9,349 bases of DNA, taken from positions 1-9,349 of the forward strand of contig DOKV01000010.1 of assembly GCA_003510765.1 (NCBI GenBank). The letters run 5' to 3'. Made by a program: the position numbers and the translations under genes. The stretch is from Clostridiaceae bacterium. Lineage in GTDB: Bacteria > Bacillota > Clostridia > Clostridiales > Clostridiaceae. Each line of letters begins with the position of its first letter. Within the stretch, counting starts at the first letter, position 1. Positions 6,368 through 9,349 of this stretch are shown one piece after another. The notes beneath the pieces were generated by a model, which saw only the letters and a program-made list of their open reading frames with translations, was not told the DNA's origin and did no database searches.

Positions 6368-6563
6368 CCTCTTGAATAAGTTGGCGGTTTGAATTGCAAA
6401 ATGAGAACGTTTAATGCAAGTTTTGTTTCAAAACAAGGGTAAAATGAAAGATGAAGAATCTATGAATTCATATCCCCCTTGAGGAAAATCTTCGCGAAAT
6501 CATATCGGGTGCATGTTTAAGGAAGTATTGAATTTTCAAGGGTTTTCGTGGATGATCTTCCTC
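6368..6563. other. Intergenic stretch without a convincing gene
   Basis: No RNA gene or credible full-length protein gene was found here. It contains a small hairpin-type repeat, GTTTTG/CAAAAC (6420-6434). It also holds a 13-codon reading frame (6444-6482, from ATGAAAGATGAA to TGA) whose first 12 bases recur at 6625-6636 in the glm leader. An imperfect inverted repeat joins GAGGAAAATC (6481-6490) and GATCTTCCTC (6554-6563), with one mismatch, and a palindrome TTCGCGAA lies at 6491-6498. The right arm of the inverted repeat abuts the glm -35 element, so these sites are more likely regulatory than coding. Confidence 0.4.
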
Positions 6564-6591
6564 TTGCAACTAAAAAAAACTGTGCTATTAT
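6564..6591 (+). promoter_or_regulatory. Sigma-A-type promoter of the glutamate mutase operon
   Basis: TTGCAA (6564-6569) and TATTAT (6586-6591) are separated by 16 bp, with a TG at 6583-6584 that forms an extended -10. The predicted start is near 6598, giving a leader of about 120 bases before glmS. This is the best vegetative promoter match in the window. Confidence 0.7.
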
Positions 6592-6597
6592 GGAAGT

Positions 6598-6718
6598 ATC
6601 AAGAAGGTCGAAGGCAGTTAAATCATGAAAGATGAACTTGCAAGATGAAGGACTCGATTTTAATAGCCGCCTACAAGAAATTATTATAATCATTCACACT
6701 AAGGAGTGTACAAAAATT
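6598..6718 (+). ncRNA. Structured 5' leader of the glm operon, candidate cis-regulatory RNA
   Basis: Three hand-drawn pairings fit this leader. An 8-bp closing stem pairs 6604-6611 with 6654-6661 (two G-U pairs). An inner hairpin pairs 6614-6619 with 6635-6641 (one bulged U), capped by CAT/ATG around GAAAG. A terminal hairpin ACACT-AAGG-AGTGT (6696-6709) holds the AAGGAG ribosome binding site of glmS half in its loop and half in its stem. Two tiny reading frames overlap as ATGA: MKDELAR (6625-6648) and [14 protein letters not shown] (6645-6689). I see no match to the cobalamin riboswitch core or another known class. Regulation by a ligand or by leader-peptide translation is inference. Confidence 0.35.
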
Positions 6719-7150
6719 ATGAGTAAAAAGACAATCGTTCTAGGGGTTATCGGTGCAGACTGTCACGCAGTGGGAAATAAGATTTTAGACTACTCATTGA
6801 CAGAAGCTGGATTTCATGTTGTGAACATTGGTGTTCTTTCACCACAAGAAGATTTCATTAATGCAGCCATTGAAACCAACGCGGACGTGATCATGGTATC
6901 TTCTCTTTACGGTCATGGAGAAATTGACTGTAGAGGCATGAGAGAGAAGTGTGATGAAGCAGGACTTGCTGGCATCAAGCTTTATGTTGGTGGAAACATC
7001 GTGGTGGGTAAGCAAGACTTTACTGAAGTGAAGAAGAGATTTATCCAAATGGGCTTTGATCGTGTATACCCAGCTGGTACCACTGTGGAAACAGCCATCC
7101 ACGACCTGAACGAAGACCTGGGTTTGCTTGAAGAGGTAGTTGGAGCGTAA
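6719..7150 (+). CDS. glmS: Glutamate mutase sigma (S) subunit, cobalamin-binding
   Basis: A 143-residue protein with the flavodoxin-like B12-binding fold. Glutamate mutase interconverts L-glutamate and (2S,3S)-3-methylaspartate using adenosylcobalamin, and this subunit holds the cofactor. The cobalt-ligating motif D14-C-H16-A-V-G19 is present, with His16 as the expected lower ligand. SSLYGHG (61-67) and GGNIVVG (91-97), which border the nucleotide-tail pocket, are also conserved. It is close to the usual 137 residues, with a slightly longer acidic C-terminus. The start is ATG 6719, with AAGGAG at 6701-6706 (a rather long spacing of 12). An in-frame ATG at 6632 would add 29 unconserved residues across the leader and is rejected. 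The symbol glmS here means the mutase subunit (also called mutS), not glucosamine-6-phosphate synthase. Confidence 0.96.
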   Translation: MSKKTIVLGVIGADCHAVGNKILDYSLTEAGFHVVNIGVLSPQEDFINAAIETNADVIMVSSLYGHGEIDCRGMREKCDEAGLAGIKLYVGGNIVVGKQDFTEVKKRFIQMGFDRVYPAGTTVETAIHDLNEDLGLLEEVVGA

Positions 7151-7151
7151 G

Positions 7152-8540
7152 ATGGAAGCGTATCTATTTATTGACTTTGGTAGTACCTATACAAAACTTA
7201 CAGCCGTAAGTGCCAAGGAGGACGTGATCCTTGCCACTGCCAAGTCTTATACAACGGTGGAAACAGACGTAATGGAAGGTTTTAATAAAGCTTATGAGGC
7301 GCTCTTAGAGCGCCTTCATCAAGATATAGTATTTACAAAAAAACTCGCCTGCTCATCTGCTGCAGGCGGGTTAAAAATTGTGTCCATAGGACTGGTGCCA
7401 GAGCTCACCATGGAGGCCGCCAAAAGAGCAGCCCTGGGCGCTGGGGCAAGGGTTACGGATGTGTTTAGCTTCCAGCTGAACAAAGGAGAAATTGAAAAGA
7501 TTAAAACTTCCAAAGCGGATATGATTCTCTTGGCAGGAGGCACCAATGGAGGAAACACAGAAGTGATTCTCCACAATGCACGAATGCTCAAAGAAGGGGG
7601 CATCAAAATCCCCATTGTGGTGGCAGGGAATAAAAGCTGCAATGATGAGATCATCGCACTTTTTGAAGGACATATGACCTATGTCATCACGGAAAATGTC
7701 ATGCCCAGCTTAAATAATATCAATGTGGAGCCTGCTAGAGAAACCATTCGAAGCATCTTCATGGAGAATATTGTAAAAGCGCGAGGCATGTCTCACGTAA
7801 ATGATTTTATATCAGAGATTCTCATGCCTACTCCTGCAGCGGTACTAAAGGCTGCCCGGGTCCTTGGGGAAGGGACCAAAGATGAAGAAGGCATTGGGGA
7901 CCTGGTGGTCATTGACATTGGAGGAGCCACCACAGATGTTCACAGCATTTGTGAGGGGGCACCCAGCAAACCTTCTGTGGTCCTTCGTGGTTTAGAAGAA
8001 CCTTTGGCCAAGAGAACTGTAGAAGGAGATCTTGGCATGCGCTACTCTGCGCTTTCTCTTCATGAGGCGGCAGGGAAGCGGTATCTCCGGCGTCATGGCC
8101 TAAAAGGAGTAGAGGACATGAATGTGGAAGAAGCCTTTCAGTTCCGCTACGATCATACAGACTTTGTGCCTCAGTCCGAAGAAGACATTGCCTTTGACGA
8201 GGTCATGGCCAAAATCTGTGTGGATATTTCCATGAAGCGCCATGCAGGGACGGTGACTCAAGTCTACTCTCCCTTGGGGATGATGTATTCTCAAGAGGGG
8301 AAAGATCTCATGGAGCTACCGTATCTCATTGGTACCGGGGGCGTATTGGTGAATTCCAAGAATCCCAAAGATATTTTAAAGGCCAGCCTTTTCCATGAAG
8401 AGGATCCAGAGTCTTTAAAACCAAGACATCCGAAATATTTATTAGACAAAGAGTATGTTCTTTCTGCCTTAGGTCTTCTGGCCATGGTGGATGAAGATAA
8501 AGCCTTAAGAATGCTCAAGAAATATATTGTGTTATGTTAG
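7152..8540 (+). CDS. glmL: GlmL/MutL protein, putative glutamate mutase reactivating factor
   Basis: A 462-residue protein of the MutL/GlmL family, found between the two mutase subunit genes in clostridia. It has the ASKHA (actin/Hsp70-type) ATPase layout: phosphate-1 motif IDFGSTYTK (7-15), AGGTNGGN (128-135), a second phosphate motif VIDIGGATTD (253-262) and an IGTGGVLV adenosine-type motif (393-400). This fits a chaperone-like role in replacing damaged cobalamin, by analogy with diol dehydratase reactivases; the role is inferred from the family. ATG 7152 is chosen because GGAG at 7142-7145 is 6 bases upstream. An in-frame TTG at 7140 would add four residues and overlap glmS. The gap to glmS is a single base, which indicates translational coupling. 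Confidence 0.93.
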   Translation: MEAYLFIDFGSTYTKLTAVSAKEDVILATAKSYTTVETDVMEGFNKAYEALLERLHQDIVFTKKLACSSAAGGLKIVSIGLVPELTMEAAKRAALGAGARVTDVFSFQLNKGEIEKIKTSKADMILLAGGTNGGNTEVILHNARMLKEGGIKIPIVVAGNKSCNDEIIALFEGHMTYVITENVMPSLNNINVEPARETIRSIFMENIVKARGMSHVNDFISEILMPTPAAVLKAARVLGEGTKDEEGIGDLVVIDIGGATTDVHSICEGAPSKPSVVLRGLEEPLAKRTVEGDLGMRYSALSLHEAAGKRYLRRHGLKGVEDMNVEEAFQFRYDHTDFVPQSEEDIAFDEVMAKICVDISMKRHAGTVTQVYSPLGMMYSQEGKDLMELPYLIGTGGVLVNSKNPKDILKASLFHEEDPESLKPRHPKYLLDKEYVLSALGLLAMVDEDKALRMLKKYIVLC

Positions 8541-8549
8541 GAGAAAATC

Positions 8550-9349
8550 ATGGACTTACAAAATAAGAAACTTTCAGAAGAAGAATTTTTTAAGACCCGA
8601 GAAGAGATTCTCACCCATTGGCCCACTGGAAAAGATGTGGACCTTCAAGATGCGGTGGATTACTTAAAGAAAGTCCCGGATGAGAAGAATTTTGCCAAGA
8701 AGCTTCGTAAAGCCAAGGCAGAAGGCGTGACACTGGCACAGCCTAGAGCTGGGGTAGCGCTCATCAGTGAACACATCAAGCTGTTGAATTACTTAGAAGA
8801 CGAAGGGGGCGCAGATCTTCTTCCTTCCACCATCGATTCTTATACCAGACAAAATCGATACAATGAATGTCAGGTGGGTATTGATGAGTCCTTAAAAGCT
8901 GGCAGAAGTCTTTTGAATGGCTTCCCAGCGGTGAACCATGGGGTGAAGGGCTGTAGAGAAGTCTATGAAGCCATTAAGAATCCCATTCAAGCCAGACATG
9001 GCACACCAGATGCCAGGCTTTTGAGTGAGATCATCACCGCCTCAGGATGGACCTCCAATGAAGGAGGGGGCATCAGCTACAACATTCCTTATGCCAAGAG
9101 CGTCTCCATGGAAAGAACCATCAAGGATTGGCAGTACTGCGATCGCCTCACGGGATGGTACCAAGAGCAAGGCATTGAACTAAACCGTGAGCCCTTTGGT
9201 CCCTTAACAGGAACCTTGGTGCCACCCTCCATCTCCAACACCGTGGCCATTTTAGAAGCCCTTCTTGCGGCAGAGCAAGGGGTGAAGAACATCACCGTGG
9301 GCTATGGTCAGTGTGGTAATATGGTACAGGATGTGGCGGCCATCAGAGC
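8550..9349 (+). CDS. glmE: Glutamate mutase epsilon (E) subunit, catalytic, N-terminal part (3' end outside window)
   Basis: The frame stays open from ATG 8550 to the window edge, giving 266 residues of a protein of about 483. It is the TIM-barrel catalytic subunit that binds glutamate and, with GlmS, encloses adenosylcobalamin. All six residues known from the C. cochlearium enzyme fall at the same numbers here: the substrate-binding arginines Arg66, Arg100 and Arg149, then Glu171, Tyr177 and Tyr181. This indicates an ungapped N-terminal alignment and an active enzyme. The Shine-Dalgarno AGGAG (8539-8543) overlaps the glmL stop, and the start follows 9 bases after it, so translation is likely coupled. 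In C. tetanomorphum the next gene encodes methylaspartate ammonia-lyase, which would be expected just beyond the window. Confidence 0.96.
   Translation, partial: MDLQNKKLSEEEFFKTREEILTHWPTGKDVDLQDAVDYLKKVPDEKNFAKKLRKAKAEGVTLAQPRAGVALISEHIKLLNYLEDEGGADLLPSTIDSYTRQNRYNECQVGIDESLKAGRSLLNGFPAVNHGVKGCREVYEAIKNPIQARHGTPDARLLSEIITASGWTSNEGGGISYNIPYAKSVSMERTIKDWQYCDRLTGWYQEQGIELNREPFGPLTGTLVPPSISNTVAILEALLAAEQGVKNITVGYGQCGNMVQDVAAIR

Noticed and set aside
6598..6718. Cobalamin, c-di-GMP-I, SAM-I or glutamine riboswitch in the glm leader
   Set aside because: Short resemblances exist: AAGGC with GCCT, a GAAA loop and TATCAAGA near the start. The diagnostic cores of these classes are absent, and the leader is too short for a cobalamin aptamer.
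6632..6718. N-terminal extension of GlmS from ATG 6632
   Set aside because: The 29 added residues are unlike any GlmS N-terminus, cover the structured leader and have no ribosome binding site. ATG 6719 gives the family start [12 protein letters not shown].

Overview
The window looks like a low-to-moderate GC Firmicute, most likely an amino-acid-fermenting member of the Clostridia. The reasons are strong GGAGG-type ribosome binding sites, a TTG start, intrinsic terminators with long T runs, and an adenosylcobalamin-dependent glutamate mutase operon in the order S-L-E known from Clostridium tetanomorphum and C. cochlearium. No mobile element, CRISPR array, tRNA or rRNA was seen.

Layout. Positions 1-656 hold the end of the ribosomal protein L13 gene, the complete S9 gene and a near-perfect terminator. 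An orphan three-helix membrane protein of unknown function follows (748-1467). Next are two tandem paralogous Na+/phosphate cotransporter-PhoU fusion genes (1708-3315 and 3512-5119). They are the same length (535 codons). Each is preceded by its own array of TTAA-type hexamers at 11-bp spacing, which resembles a PhoP box, and each is followed by its own terminator. This suggests an ancient local duplication in which each copy kept phosphate-starvation control. A convergent minus-strand gene (6168-5218) encodes a P1-family (DmpA/NylC-like) self-processing N-terminal nucleophile hydrolase.

A 550-bp intergenic region (6169-6718) separates this hydrolase from the rightward glutamate mutase operon. 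It is rich in structure: tandem TTCTTCAGAA dyads behind the hydrolase promoter, a pair of overlapping and mutually exclusive inverted repeats, a good sigma-A promoter for the operon, and a transcribed leader of about 120 nt. The leader can fold, contains tiny ATGA-overlapping reading frames, and ends in a hairpin that partly covers the glmS ribosome binding site. The operon glmS-glmL-glmE runs off the right edge.

Together the glm genes encode the cobalamin-binding subunit, a putative ASKHA-type reactivating or maintenance factor, and the catalytic subunit of glutamate mutase. This is the first step of the methylaspartate route of glutamate fermentation. The most interesting unexplained signals are the glm leader and upstream dyads and the duplicated Pho-box/transporter units. 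I did not recognise a wholly new protein system.
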